In this document: piece by piece, positions 8,938-18,420 of the stretch | Layout: every line of letters begins with the position of its first letter | Position numbering within the stretch: the first letter of the stretch is position 1 | Translations under genes and position numbers: made by a program | Notes under the pieces: model-generated | Told to the model about the DNA's origin: nothing | The model's database searches: none | Seen by the model: the letters and a program-made list of their open reading frames with translations, nothing else | Assembly: GCA_014084085.1 (NCBI GenBank) | Contig: NPFB01000076.1 | Span: forward strand, 189,849-253,848 | DNA: 64,000 nt | Reading direction: 5' to 3' | DNA from: Hondaea fermentalgiana | Lineage: Eukaryota > Sar > Bigyra > Thraustochytrida > Thraustochytriidae

Positions 8938-10926
8938 TTAAAATACAAAGTCGCCACTAAATCGCGTGCGGTGATGCGTTATCCAATTGGAGACAACCTG
9001 ATGGACCTGCGCAGATTCAATCTCGTCTCGCAAGGCTCGGACACGAAGTCTTTCGGCCTTTGACTTTTCCTTCGCCCGCGCTTTTCCAGAAAGACTCCGC
9101 TGGGGTCTGCGTGACTTGCTGAATTTCTTCGCTGCTTTTACATTCGGTGCGAGTCTCCCCATCTGCACTCGCGGGGACACTGCCTTGGACGAGGTCGATG
9201 ACGTATCGGGAGCCCGCGGAATGGGAGTACCGCCATAATTCTGGGCAGCCTGCGCCGATGAAAGGAAAACTTCCTTGTCCCGTGCGAATCCAGAGTCAGC
9301 AAAGAGAGCTTGGTAAAGTCCTTCTTGAAACGATTGCTGCCGCACATCGTACGTTTCGGGCGCACGCAACTCCTCTTCTACGACGGGTCCCTCTGTAGAA
9401 CGCTGCGAATACAGCGATTCGGCATACAACGGGCCATGTTGAAGGGTGCAGCGTTCTTTTGCCTCGGAGAAGCTTTGAAGTCCTAGTTCCCTTGCCCGCA
9501 TTTCATCCCTAAGAGCCCTTTGCGTCATTTCTTCTGACAGACAGCTGCCGAGCATTTTCCCGTTTTCGGATTGATACAATCGCAAGATCCCGTGTTCTTC
9601 TTCTTCCTCGGCGCCATCGTCGTTCAACTCAGGCTCGTTCATGGTGTTTAAGGTGGACACGTCGACACACGCCATCGCCGGTGGACCGCAGCTCTCAACA
9701 TGTGCGTCTGTTTCCGCCGACGTCGCCGGAGGGTCATGTACCGCTGGTACGGAAAGGTGCTCGACCTGCTGTCGCAGCGCCATATTTTCCTCGGTCAGCT
9801 CTCGAATTTGCGTTCTGAGCTTCTCGACAAGACGCTCGTGCTTACTCCGAAAGACGATGGGGGTGTTTTTTATGCGCATGGTTCGTGCGGCGAATTGCAG
9901 CGTGCGAAGAGACTCAGTGAGCTGCGAAGTATGGGGAGAAATACATGCAATAAGAACACACATGCTGCAGCCGCCCAAAGAGCTGCAGAGCAACTTTGTC
10001 AACGCTGCTTCACGGTACGGAGGCTTCACTCCTGACTTGCTGTCGAGAGCCCGAACGACCTTGCTGAGCGTGAGAAGGCTCTTGTTGAGTCCACCAGACT
10101 CTTTCGCGTCCCGGGACGCCGTCTTTTTGATACGCTCTGAACCCGCCAAATCACAGAACATAATCTTGCCATACCGCCCGGATATAGAATTCTCCAGAAA
10201 CAGAATTGTAATACAATGACTCCTTGAAGACTCCTTGTTGAGTGCGTGCGCGGCCACGCGACGGTGTCGCACTGTCTTGCGCAGACATGCGAGTCCTTGT
10301 TCGCACGCCCTGATATCGATTGCCTCGACGTTCTTGAGGACAAAACCCTTTTCTCGAACACTCCATTTGAGTCCTGGTGGAGCGGCCCCGGTATTTTTGC
10401 AGGGAACATGCGCGCGTGTTCGAAGCAAGTCGACGAGACGGTCATTGTAGATCTCTACACTGCTCATACGGACCGAGGTACCGCGAAAGGCAGGTGTCTC
10501 TACAAGGTCAAAAATAGTGCGCATGGCATGGCCAAAGCAGCCTTCGACGCCATCCGTTCCAAACGTGGTGAATGTCTTGCCGCTTCCTGTGGCCCCGTAG
10601 CTGAAAAGGGTCGCTGCGTACCCGGAAAGTGCGTGCTTGATAATATCTTGCACACCTGCACCACGATAGAACTCTTGTTGTGTCGTGTCGGGGCCGAAGC
10701 ATTGCGAGAATTCGAATTGTCGACTTCCGCGACCTTCTTCTGCTCCGCCCGTAATTCTCAGACACTTGTCATCGATAATCTCCACGCTCGCCTCACTTTC
10801 TTCGTCGGGCGTGTCTCTGTGTCCACCATGACATGCTTCTTCATTGGTCACCGACGGCGAGGCTGCAGGACCTGATGGCAGAGACTCTGCGCCTCCGCCA
10901 CGTACACGCACCACGGCGCGAATCAT
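8938..10926 (-). CDS. kinesin A, N-terminal motor, 662 aa
   Basis: Microtubule motor ATPase. The motor occupies about residues 1-355, with P-loop GATGSGKT at 111-118 (Gln of the usual GQTGSGKT replaced by Ala), switch I NKESSRSH at 230-237 and switch II DLAGSER at 259-265. The short Asp/Glu-rich insertion after strand beta-1 and the neck sequence after RTMRIKNTP lead into a short coiled coil (about 365-395). The C-terminal tail is basic (KKFSKSRRPQRS). The small motor and short stalk suggest a KIF12-like or orphan kinesin; subfamily is not certain. It shares layout with kinesin B at 25546-27768, so the two may be distant paralogues. Divergent from the PP2C gene. Confidence 0.93.
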   Translation of the reverse strand: MIRAVVRVRGGGAESLPSGPAASPSVTNEEACHGGHRDTPDEESEASVEIIDDKCLRITGGAEEGRGSRQFEFSQCFGPDTTQQEFYRGAGVQDIIKHALSGYAATLFSYGATGSGKTFTTFGTDGVEGCFGHAMRTIFDLVETPAFRGTSVRMSSVEIYNDRLVDLLRTRAHVPCKNTGAAPPGLKWSVREKGFVLKNVEAIDIRACEQGLACLRKTVRHRRVAAHALNKESSRSHCITILFLENSISGRYGKIMFCDLAGSERIKKTASRDAKESGGLNKSLLTLSKVVRALDSKSGVKPPYREAALTKLLCSSLGGCSMCVLIACISPHTSQLTESLRTLQFAARTMRIKNTPIVFRSKHERLVEKLRTQIRELTEENMALRQQVEHLSVPAVHDPPATSAETDAHVESCGPPAMACVDVSTLNTMNEPELNDDGAEEEEEHGILRLYQSENGKMLGSCLSEEMTQRALRDEMRARELGLQSFSEAKERCTLQHGPLYAESLYSQRSTEGPVVEEELRAPETYDVRQQSFQEGLYQALFADSGFARDKEVFLSSAQAAQNYGGTPIPRAPDTSSTSSKAVSPRVQMGRLAPNVKAAKKFSKSRRPQRSLSGKARAKEKSKAERLRVRALRDEIESAQVHQVVSNWITHHRTRFSGDFVF

Positions 10927-11595
10927 TGTCGCTCTGCTCTGCCTTTGCTTTTGCCTTTTCCCTCTGCTGTGCTCTGGTTTGCTCTGCTTTCTTCATTGGC
11001 TTTTTGCTTTTCCTTTTATCCGGTAAACCGCTCTCTTTCTGGGGCCCGGAGTCTGATAGCAGACTCAACTCACAGACTCCCAACCAATGGCTGGCCAGCA
11101 AAAGAAGAAAGCCAAAGAGATCGCTCCCGGGCTCCAATGGTCGCTCGAGCGCGCTCTGGCAAGCGGAAAGCTCGAAGGGTAGAGTCAGTCGCCGCGGGAC
11201 CCGAGTTGTGCACGTCCGTCACGGACGAATTAGGGCGACATGAAAGACACGCCCAAATCAAAAGAACATAAAGATACGCAGCCAAGCATTCACTCATCTA
11301 GCGCCGGGATCAACGGAAGGCGCAGTGGCGGCGCGTTGTGCCCTGCGAGGCGTCTGCGCAGCGCAGAGTCTGCTGCCAAGGACGGGTCCCTGCGGAGAAG
11401 TGGCGAAGGCATAAACAACTGCGCTGAAGCGAAGGCAAGCGAAGCGACGATCGCCTCTGCGAAGACTAGCAGGGCGCGTGCACAGACGCGGGAAGGGGTC
11501 TGGGAGCCGAGACCCACGTGAACAAGCGAGGTCGGGCTCATTATCTCTCTCGCGCGCGCTCCCGCTGTCGCGGTGACAGGGCACAACATTCAGAA
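10927..11595. other. divergent promoter region, kinesin A / PP2C
   Basis: A 669-base head-to-head spacer. It has a CT/TTGC-rich stretch at 10930-11020. The PP2C reading frame continues upstream to a GTG at 11518, but I see no ATG and treat this as 5' UTR. Confidence 0.6.
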
Positions 11596-13944
11596 ATGAG
11601 CGCAGCAGGTCAATCGCAAGCATGTCCGAAAAAATCTCTGCCATCGGCTGCACCGAAAGCATCAGCATCATCGCAGTCTCTGCCATCTTACAATGATGAT
11701 GGAAAGATGAAAGCGACAATTTCTGATGAATTTGAACCGAAGCGCATCTCAAACGATGTGAACGGAAACAGCGTCGCGCGCAGCAGCAGCAACAGCATTT
11801 ATGGTATTTCTGGTAGTATAAATATGAGCAGCTGCAGCAGCACCAGTAGCGAAAGTATCAGCCAAGAGCCCATAAACAGCGAGCCCAAGGAGCCCCGGCC
11901 GACGCAGTCACGACGTCGCGTCAGTGATCTAAGTGATATTCAAAGTCGGCCAACAACCCCACGCAGGAGAGGCTCGTCGCCTCCGCTGCCTTCATCGTTT
12001 CTCCACCTTGGACCCACATCGACCCCACCTTCTCGCGCCTTTTCCTCACGAGGTCACACCATGAATGTGTCGCACGATGCTGCGCCATGGTCTGGAGAGG
12101 ATCGGGGCGAAGAGGACAAATGGTGGGCAACATCGCAAGAAAAATCTTGCCATGACGCAGAGAGTCTATCCAAATGCATCGATTTACCTGCCAAACGAAG
12201 CGCAGGCGCGGCAATGGATGCCGACGAAGGTAGTGAGGACCAAGACGCCTCTGAGTCCACCAATAGGCTGTCGGCTTCATTTTCTTTTCCAAGTGACAAA
12301 GTAAGCTCGAGCGCTCTTGCAAACGCAACGAGGGTATCGTTGCAGGTTTCCGAAACGTCATCCGATGCGAATCCCTTCGGCTCTTCCCATAGCAAACTCA
12401 TCAAAACCGTTAGCGCAGGCCCGTTTCGTTCCACGAACGCAAACCCTTTTAGCACTGCCAATGCGAACTTTTCAAAGTCCGCCAACGCAAACACTTTCAG
12501 CACCGCCAATGTGAACCCATCAAAGTCCGCCAAGATAAATCCCTTCAGCACTGCCAACACGAACCTACAAACGCCCGGTGTGGGGTTTTATGCTGGAGCA
12601 CGTCCGCCTTGGGCAACAACCTCTAAAGGATGTGATAGCAGCGGCAACAGCGCAAGCTCTGCCAATCCGTTTGCAAGCGCCAATGCCGGCAAGAAAAACC
12701 CGTTTGCGACAGAAGCTGCCGGCGGCTCAGTCGTGCGATCTTCGCAGTTCAACATGTTCGTCGTTGACAATCCTGTTTTGTCTTTGAATTCTGGGGATAC
12801 AAATATCTGGCAAACACCAATGCGACTCGAAGTTGATTCTCCGAAAACAACATGCAGACGAAGACTCAAGCGCCTCAAGTCGCTGGAGCTGCCCATGGCC
12901 GACGCGCGTCAGCTCGTAGCCGCCCTTGTCGCGCCGCGCACAAACTCGCGGCAATTTGGTGTACACCGCGACGCTGATCTTGCTCTGTGTCCATTCGGCG
13001 TCTGTGCGGTACAGGGACCACGCGTGCACATGGAGGACCGCTATTGCGTGGTAGGCAGCCTCTTGCAGGATCCGTATGCCTCTTTTTTCGGAGTCTTTGA
13101 TGGTCACGGTGGCAGCAACGTGGCTGACTTTTGCGCCGCAAACCTCTTCAAGAATGTAGCTGATCAGCTCAAGACGCGTGGGCTGCAGGAAGCGGCTGGG
13201 TGTCTTGAGGACGCATTTTTGCAAACAGATGACCAGGTTCGTAACACGCCGCAACAACTCGCCGGCCGTGATCCACTCGTTGGGTCCACAGCGGTCGCAA
13301 TGATCATTACGTCGACAGACTGCTATATTGCAAACGTTGGCGATTCGCGTGCAGTTCTTGTGAGTCATGGAAGATCAGAACCAACAGAGTTGACCGAGGA
13401 CCACAAACCTAACAACCCTGAGGAACGCAGACGCATCCTCGAGGCGGGAGGAAGACTTTCTGAAGACAATCGCGTGGAAGGCATTTTGTCAATGTCGCGC
13501 GCGATCGGGGACCGCGCCCTTAAAAAGTATGTCATCTCGAGACCCCAAGTGATTCATCGCAAGCTCGTGTCGGAGGACAAGGCGGTGATTCTGGGTACGG
13601 ACGGCCTGTGGGATTTCATTAATTGTGTCAATGCCTCAAACATTGTCAAGCTCGCCGAGTCTCCGCAGCAAGCTGCGGACAAACTCGTCGCAGCCGCTAT
13701 GAATGGTCGCAGCAATGATAATACTACGGCTCTTGTCGTTGATCTTGACGCCATGCGCGACGCCTCGGATCTGCGAGTCCAGCAGGCTCGCCGACATGCA
13801 GAGGCAACTGCTGCAAAGGCTTCTGCCGCCGCTGCTGCTGCTGCTGCGGAGGAGGAGGAGGAGGAGGTCGTGCTCGCTCTCCCATCACAGCGCGCGAAAA
13901 AGGGCCAGCAACGCGGCCGCAAGAAGCTTACGATCGATGTCTAG
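11596..13944 (+). CDS. PP2C-family Ser/Thr phosphatase with NPF repeats, 782 aa
   Basis: Metal-dependent protein phosphatase (PPM). The catalytic domain is at about 455-715 and shows the family motifs: GPRVHMEDRY, FDGHGG (about 500), NVGDSRAV, a SRAIGD loop, GTDGLWD (about 666) and the terminal NDNTTALVVDL. The metal-binding Asp residues are present, so it should be active. The first 440 residues are disordered and carry five NPF tripeptides (residues 259, 283, 315, 357, 368), partly in a 48-base tandem repeat; NPF is the ligand of EH domains in endocytic adaptors. The C-terminus has polyAla/polyGlu runs and a basic end. Start chosen at the first ATG; the upstream frame reaches only GTG. Confidence 0.93.
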   Translation: MSAAGQSQACPKKSLPSAAPKASASSQSLPSYNDDGKMKATISDEFEPKRISNDVNGNSVARSSSNSIYGISGSINMSSCSSTSSESISQEPINSEPKEPRPTQSRRRVSDLSDIQSRPTTPRRRGSSPPLPSSFLHLGPTSTPPSRAFSSRGHTMNVSHDAAPWSGEDRGEEDKWWATSQEKSCHDAESLSKCIDLPAKRSAGAAMDADEGSEDQDASESTNRLSASFSFPSDKVSSSALANATRVSLQVSETSSDANPFGSSHSKLIKTVSAGPFRSTNANPFSTANANFSKSANANTFSTANVNPSKSAKINPFSTANTNLQTPGVGFYAGARPPWATTSKGCDSSGNSASSANPFASANAGKKNPFATEAAGGSVVRSSQFNMFVVDNPVLSLNSGDTNIWQTPMRLEVDSPKTTCRRRLKRLKSLELPMADARQLVAALVAPRTNSRQFGVHRDADLALCPFGVCAVQGPRVHMEDRYCVVGSLLQDPYASFFGVFDGHGGSNVADFCAANLFKNVADQLKTRGLQEAAGCLEDAFLQTDDQVRNTPQQLAGRDPLVGSTAVAMIITSTDCYIANVGDSRAVLVSHGRSEPTELTEDHKPNNPEERRRILEAGGRLSEDNRVEGILSMSRAIGDRALKKYVISRPQVIHRKLVSEDKAVILGTDGLWDFINCVNASNIVKLAESPQQAADKLVAAAMNGRSNDNTTALVVDLDAMRDASDLRVQQARRHAEATAAKASAAAAAAAAEEEEEEVVLALPSQRAKKGQQRGRKKLTIDV
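12427..12570 (+). repeat. 48-bp coding tandem repeat (16-aa, NPF-bearing)
   Basis: Three diverged 48-base units inside the PP2C gene, each coding about 16 residues of the pattern Asn-Pro-Phe-Ser-Thr-Ala-Asn. Unit starts (Asn codons) at 12442, 12490 and 12538 are exactly 48 apart. The middle unit has NTF instead of NPF. Confidence 0.85.
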
Positions 13945-14508
13945 GCCTAGCCCTGAATCTAGCCAAAAATGTCTACATATGTATGACTTTTATGACTTGG
14001 ATGCTTGTGTTGTGTCAGTTGTTGGCCTGACCAGAGCAGGAATCGCGGCTTCCGACGAAAGCTAGCTCGAACTAGTCTGAGAACTAATCCGTGTGCTCGA
14101 TTGTTTACGAAACTTCCAAAATCGTGGATGTCGCACGAGTCGGATTATTAGGAAATATATGGCGTGAAACTAGTTTTGTCTAGTAAGAAACTAAATTATG
14201 CCTTGCATTGTTTACGATTCTTCCAGCAACCGGGATGTCGCGATGCGTGGCCCCCTATTAATGTAAGGGCGGGCGGTCAAGAAGCAGTCGTACCTTTCTG
14301 TGTGTTTGCACGTGCGGCATGTCGCGAGACGCGCAGAGGGCCTCCAATCCACGGCAGAACAATGGCCTCGTTTGAGCAGACCCAAAACGACAACCTCCTC
14401 TCAAAGCAAAATCAAAAGAAGAACAAGCGCAGGAGCCACGAAGCACAGGAGCAAGCAAGCGCAGGAGCCACGAAGCACAGGAGCAAGAGCACCAAGCTCG
14501 AAAAAAGA
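13945..14508. other. spacer between PP2C and SDR gene with 32-bp direct repeat
   Basis: Contains TAGGCCTA at 13942-13949 overlapping the PP2C stop, and a 32-base-period direct repeat with copies starting at 14425 and 14457. The upstream ATG at 14362 is in frame with the SDR gene, so part of this could be coding. Confidence 0.55.
14425..14488 (+). repeat. 32-bp tandem direct repeat before the SDR gene
   Basis: Two nearly identical copies with 32-base period (AAGCGCAGGAGCCACGAAGC... type). The period is not a multiple of three, so the copies would be read in different frames if translated. This favours a non-coding 5' leader. Confidence 0.85.
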
Positions 14509-15510
14509 ATGTGGGATACAGTACTCATTGTGGGTGCCGGCGGATGCACGGGTCGTACTGTATTAGACTTGATCGTGAGCGAAAAGAAGGCAGCAAAAGT
14601 GGTGCTCACAAGCCGAAGTGGGACTCTGCACGGCCTTCCGTCGAGCGAGACCGTGAAAATCGAAGTTGCCGCGCTTGACATGGTCGATGGCGCTGCAGAG
14701 GACCTCGCCAATCTCTGCGAGGAAGTGAACCCGGATATCATGTTCTGCTGCATTGGCCTCAAGCGGTACCATATCAAGGCGTGGGGTCCAAGCTGGCCCA
14801 AGATTGCGGACCATCTGCTGCTCGCATGTCAAACTGCGGATGTTCCGCTCATCTTCATGGACAACATGTATGCCTTCGGGCCAGAAGGTATGGACAACAT
14901 GCCCCTGCGCGAGTCTGGCATGGACTTGACGACCAGTGGGGTTAAGACTAAGCCGCAGGTGCGCGCGCTTATCACTCGCAAGTTTCTCGCAGCAAGCGAA
15001 GCTGGCGAAGCCAAGTTGGCCATCGTTCGCGCCTCGGACTTTTTCGGTCCGCATTGCGACAATAGCATTCTCTCCATGTTGTGGTCAGATGTAATGAAGA
15101 AGAAGACCCCTACATTTTTGGGCAATCCTAAAAAGGTCCATGCCCAAACCTACGTTCCCGACATTGCCCGCGCGCTCATCCTCATCGCGGAGAACCCGGA
15201 CACCTGGGGCCGTGCATGGCACACGCCTACCCAGCCAGACAGAGTCATGACCGACTGGCTTCGTGACATTTATCGCGTCGTTGGCCGCCCGCGCACTGGC
15301 AAGCTAAGCTACATGTGTCTCGATGGATTTCTTATGCGCGCGCTAGCGCTGGCGATTGACGACGTCGACGGTCTTCGGGACGTCGTCTTCATGTGGCGTG
15401 GGGACTATACGGTCAGCTCGGAAGACTTCAAAGCCCGCTTTCCGGACTTTGAGCCGACGCCTCTCGAAGATGCTTTGCAGGCCACCAACGAATGGTTCGC
15501 CAGTCGCTAG
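14509..15510 (+). CDS. NAD(P)-binding extended-SDR/NmrA-like protein, 333 aa
   Basis: Rossmann-fold epimerase/dehydratase-like protein. A nucleotide-binding loop GAGGCTG follows directly on the ATG (MWDTVLIV then GAGGCTGRTV), which is where such domains begin. Later parts fit extended SDRs: FMDNMYAFGP, a VRASDFFGPH segment, and YVPDIARALILIAE followed by a substrate-domain helix. The substrate is not evident; bacterial homologues of this pattern are usually labelled NAD-dependent epimerase/dehydratase. An in-frame ATG at 14362 would add 49 residues, but these cross an out-of-frame 32-base repeat and are low complexity, so I prefer the later start. The 3' end faces the glycosyltransferase-like gene. 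Confidence 0.88.
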   Translation: MWDTVLIVGAGGCTGRTVLDLIVSEKKAAKVVLTSRSGTLHGLPSSETVKIEVAALDMVDGAAEDLANLCEEVNPDIMFCCIGLKRYHIKAWGPSWPKIADHLLLACQTADVPLIFMDNMYAFGPEGMDNMPLRESGMDLTTSGVKTKPQVRALITRKFLAASEAGEAKLAIVRASDFFGPHCDNSILSMLWSDVMKKKTPTFLGNPKKVHAQTYVPDIARALILIAENPDTWGRAWHTPTQPDRVMTDWLRDIYRVVGRPRTGKLSYMCLDGFLMRALALAIDDVDGLRDVVFMWRGDYTVSSEDFKARFPDFEPTPLEDALQATNEWFASR

Positions 15511-15901
15511 TAGAATGAACGAACGAACGAGTGTAAGCGAATTTGCAACCTTTAGGAAATTTCGTAAAATTCATTGCATGGCGTCAACTTTTCGAGAGGT
15601 TTGCACGATCAGCCTCATGATAAAGGCAAGCCTCACGGAAGAAGGTTCCACTATCAAACGATTTTTATTTCTGCAAATTACCTTCTTTCATCGGTCTAGT
15701 TGAACAACACTATTGGGAGCAGGGCGTTTGGCTCGCGTCGGCAGAAGCGTGGCGGTCTCGTTCCAAAGATATGGGCATGCGCATGAATGAAAAGCAAGCT
15801 ACTCCGTTTTCAATCTTTTGCATCAATGACTAGTATACCGAATGGAGAGGAAGCGAGAAAGTGAGTGGCTGAAAGAAGGAAAGAAAGAAGGGTCATTTCC
15901 C
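15511..15901. other. convergent 3' spacer, no gene seen
   Basis: A 391-base tail-to-tail spacer between the SDR-like and glycosyltransferase-like genes. Nothing recognised beyond a GAAC/GAACGAACG short repeat after the SDR stop and a GAAAG-rich stretch near 15850-15890. Confidence 0.6.
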
Positions 15902-17143
15902 CTAGGGCTCAAGGGAGATGTGCTGGACAATTCCGGGGTCGATGCCAAGCGCGTCAAGCTGAGCGGCGGGGCGGTCAATCTTGGATTGCATCTTCTTGCG
16001 ATGCCAATCGCGACGTGCCTCGTCGCCCTGGAAGTCGGTCCTCCACGTGTCTGCACGCAAAAGAGCGCGGTGCAACAGGAGTTTCGCCTTGGCCTGACGA
16101 GGCATTATGCGCTGCAAAATAGAAATGGTAGATACCTCTTCAACACCGGCAGAGATGCCCTCGTGCGGGAGACCCTCTGCAACGAGACTAAAACCGGTAA
16201 GTGCAAGTTTGCCGACCGCCCAGACGGCCAAGGTGTTCCAGGGCGAGGTTCTCCCGTTGAGCACATGCCAGCCGGAGGAAAACAGATGATCGTTCGGAAA
16301 AGCAGCCCCTGCGACAAGCGTGTCGCCAAGCTGAAGCTGCGCGACAAGTGCGCGTATTACATCAGGTGGAACGTCCACCTCGAGCGACTGGAAACAAATA
16401 TACTTGAAGCCATGGTTTGCTGCAAAGCTCGTGAGGGCATTGAGCGCAGGCACAAACTTGCCCCAAGGCGAAACGGGCAGCACATGCACTTGCTTTCCGC
16501 CCTGATGTTGCTGACGAGCACTCGTCTGTGCAGCGTTGACGAGGGCGCGGATCTTGTCGACGGTCCCGGGAGATGCACCTACGGCAATAACCACTGTGTC
16601 TGCAATGGCGAGCGCGCATCGAAGGAAGCCTCCCAAAACTTTGACGTCTACGTCTTCTTTGGTAGCCTCTGCAAAATGAAGTCTTGTGGCCACGACAAGA
16701 TCACCCTGCCAGCTTGACGGTGCTCTGAGCTCTGCGATTGGCGTCGTGGCCGTCAATAAAGTGGGTGACGATGCTAATGATGATGCTGATGCTGATGCCG
16801 ATGCTGATGCTGGTGTCGATGACGATGGCGCGGCATCACGTTGCGGGGCTGGCGACGATTGCGAAGGTGTGGACGCGTCCTTTGCGGGAGGCGTCGACGT
16901 GTTCAGAGGAGCTGCTGTTTTCGATGCCGCGCGTGCCGCGGTTGTCGCAGAAGCTGCAGCAGCGGCCGCCGCCAAGGGGTCGCGGGTGCCCGAAGTTGAC
17001 GATGGCGGTGGCGATGGCTGCGCAGCGACGGGCGCAGCCTGGCTGGCGCCGGGTCGCGAGGACGAGGACGAGCTCCCAAGTCCGAGCTCTTCGGGAGGCA
17101 CCGTGTTCTGGCGCGCCGTCCACAAGAATGGAAGATCAGACAT
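15902..17143 (-). CDS. putative GT-A-type glycosyltransferase, 413 aa
   Basis: The C-terminal two thirds (about 150-400) look like a nucleotide-sugar transferase core: a strand DLVVATRLHF, helix, DTVVIAVGAS, then FQSLEVDVPPDV, whose EVDV could take the place of a DxD metal site, then LVAGAAFPNDHLF and a PWNTLAVW acceptor-loop-like segment ending GVEEVSTISIL. The first 150 residues are low-complexity Ser/Ala/Pro, including Ala-Ser runs from a GATGCT hexamer. No signal peptide or membrane anchor is clear from the chosen ATG. The frame reaches upstream to TTG at 17404, but that part reads as poly-Phe non-coding sequence. The glycosyltransferase call is inference from fold-like pattern; a conserved unknown is the alternative. 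Confidence 0.68.
   Translation of the reverse strand: MSDLPFLWTARQNTVPPEELGLGSSSSSSRPGASQAAPVAAQPSPPPSSTSGTRDPLAAAAAAASATTAARAASKTAAPLNTSTPPAKDASTPSQSSPAPQRDAAPSSSTPASASASASASSLASSPTLLTATTPIAELRAPSSWQGDLVVATRLHFAEATKEDVDVKVLGGFLRCALAIADTVVIAVGASPGTVDKIRALVNAAQTSARQQHQGGKQVHVLPVSPWGKFVPALNALTSFAANHGFKYICFQSLEVDVPPDVIRALVAQLQLGDTLVAGAAFPNDHLFSSGWHVLNGRTSPWNTLAVWAVGKLALTGFSLVAEGLPHEGISAGVEEVSTISILQRIMPRQAKAKLLLHRALLRADTWRTDFQGDEARRDWHRKKMQSKIDRPAAQLDALGIDPGIVQHISLEP
16768..16820. repeat. GATGCT-type hexamer repeat in the coding region
   Basis: Imperfect GATGCT/GATGAT units that code a run of alternating Ala-Ser on the minus strand in the N-terminal linker of the glycosyltransferase-like gene. 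Confidence 0.85.
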
Positions 17144-17428
17144 ACTTGCGAGCTTGCGTTCACAGTGTCGTCTGCTTGTCGTCAGGGTATCGAGTTTGGT
17201 GGACAAAAAACACCACTGATAGACCGCCCGACAAAGGAGTAGACTTTCAGGCCTCGCAAAGAGCATTGAGCGAGAAGTAGGAATATAGATTGTTCGGCAT
17301 GAATGCATGATGCGACAAGAGAAGACGACGACGACGAAGAAGAAGAAGTAAAGGTGGATGGAAAAGCTCAGACAGAGGAAGCAAAAGGGCCAGGCCAGAA
17401 TCAAATGGCCAGAATAGTCTTATTGTTA

Positions 17429-18420
17429 TTACCTCTTCCTACGCGAGGAGCGACCGCCGTTGCCGTTGCCGCCGGTATTGTTGTTGCGCGAAGGCGGAGT
17501 CGGGGGCGCCAGCTGCGTGGGCTCGGCCTCGCCCTCTGTGCGCTCGAGGATGCCAGGCACGTAGCGGTGAAAGTATGACATGAGACCCATTTGCCTCGCG
17601 CGGCGGATCGCCCGTCCGATGTTGCGCTGCTTCTTTTTGGAAAGACCCGTCTTGTAGCGCGGAAGAATCTTGCCCATGGGCGACATGAAGCGGCTGAGAA
17701 ACCAGAGGTTGGTGAAGTGAATTTCCTGGCCAGTTCGCTCCAGACGCGCTGGCCGTGGCGTGCGGGCCGCGAAGCGGCGATTGCTGACATTCTGCATATT
17801 GTCGCGACCCTCCATGAAAGAAACCGGGTCAAAGGTTGACCCAGGCTTGAACTCGCTCCGCTGCAACCTCTCTACAAAGAGCTCCTTGATATCTGCCGGG
17901 GTGGACAGCGGCCGCGTGTCGGCGCGTGGCGCGGGCACCGGAGACCTTCCCGAAGACCCTTCGCGGGGAGGCTTGCCCATGACCTCGCGCACGCGCTCCT
18001 CGTCAACAGGCACAAAGCCCTTGCGCACGAGATTGCCCGAGAACGAGTTCAAGAGATCGTCTTCGGAGACGGCGTCCATTTCAAAGGAGTTAGCTGCCTT
18101 TTGCTGCTTGTCGTCGCCTTTGTTGCCGCTGCCACCATCTTCGCCGCCCTTGTCGCCTCCGGGGGTCGAGGGCGTCGAGGTCGAGAAGAACGCCGTGGCG
18201 CTGCGCGCCGGGACGGCGTGCCTGGTCCACGGCAGCGCGCTCGCGCGCGCGGGCGCGCTGCGCGCGGCCGCCACCAGCAGCCCCATGCCCANNNNNNNNN
18301 NNNNNNNNNNNNNNNNNNNNNNNNNNNNNNNNNNNNNNNNNNNNNNNNNNNNNNNNNNNNNNNNNNNNNNNNNNNNNNNNNNNNNNNNNNNGCCACCAGC
18401 AGCCCCATGCCCAGCCTCAT
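17429..18420 (-). CDS. mitochondrial small-subunit ribosomal protein bS18m, 289 aa if the gap is closed
   Basis: Component of the mitochondrial ribosome small subunit. The S18 core is at the C-terminal side: FTNLWFLSRFMSPMGKILPR then TGLSKKKQRNIGRAIRRARQMGLMSY, followed by a disordered basic tail. The N-terminus begins MRLGMGLLVAAARSAPARAS, rich in Arg/Ala and free of acidic residues, a good mitochondrial presequence. The start is split by the 100-N gap at 18292-18391. The 22 bases on both sides are identical; removing the Ns plus one copy (122 bases) puts the ATG at 18420 in frame with the S18 domain. S18 domains also occur in plastids, but nothing else here suggests a plastid. Confidence 0.85.
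18292..18391. other. assembly gap (100 N), probably false
   Basis: Exactly 100 N. The 22 bases before it (18270-18291) equal the 22 after it (18392-18413), so the flanking contigs overlap and no sequence is missing. Confidence 0.93.
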
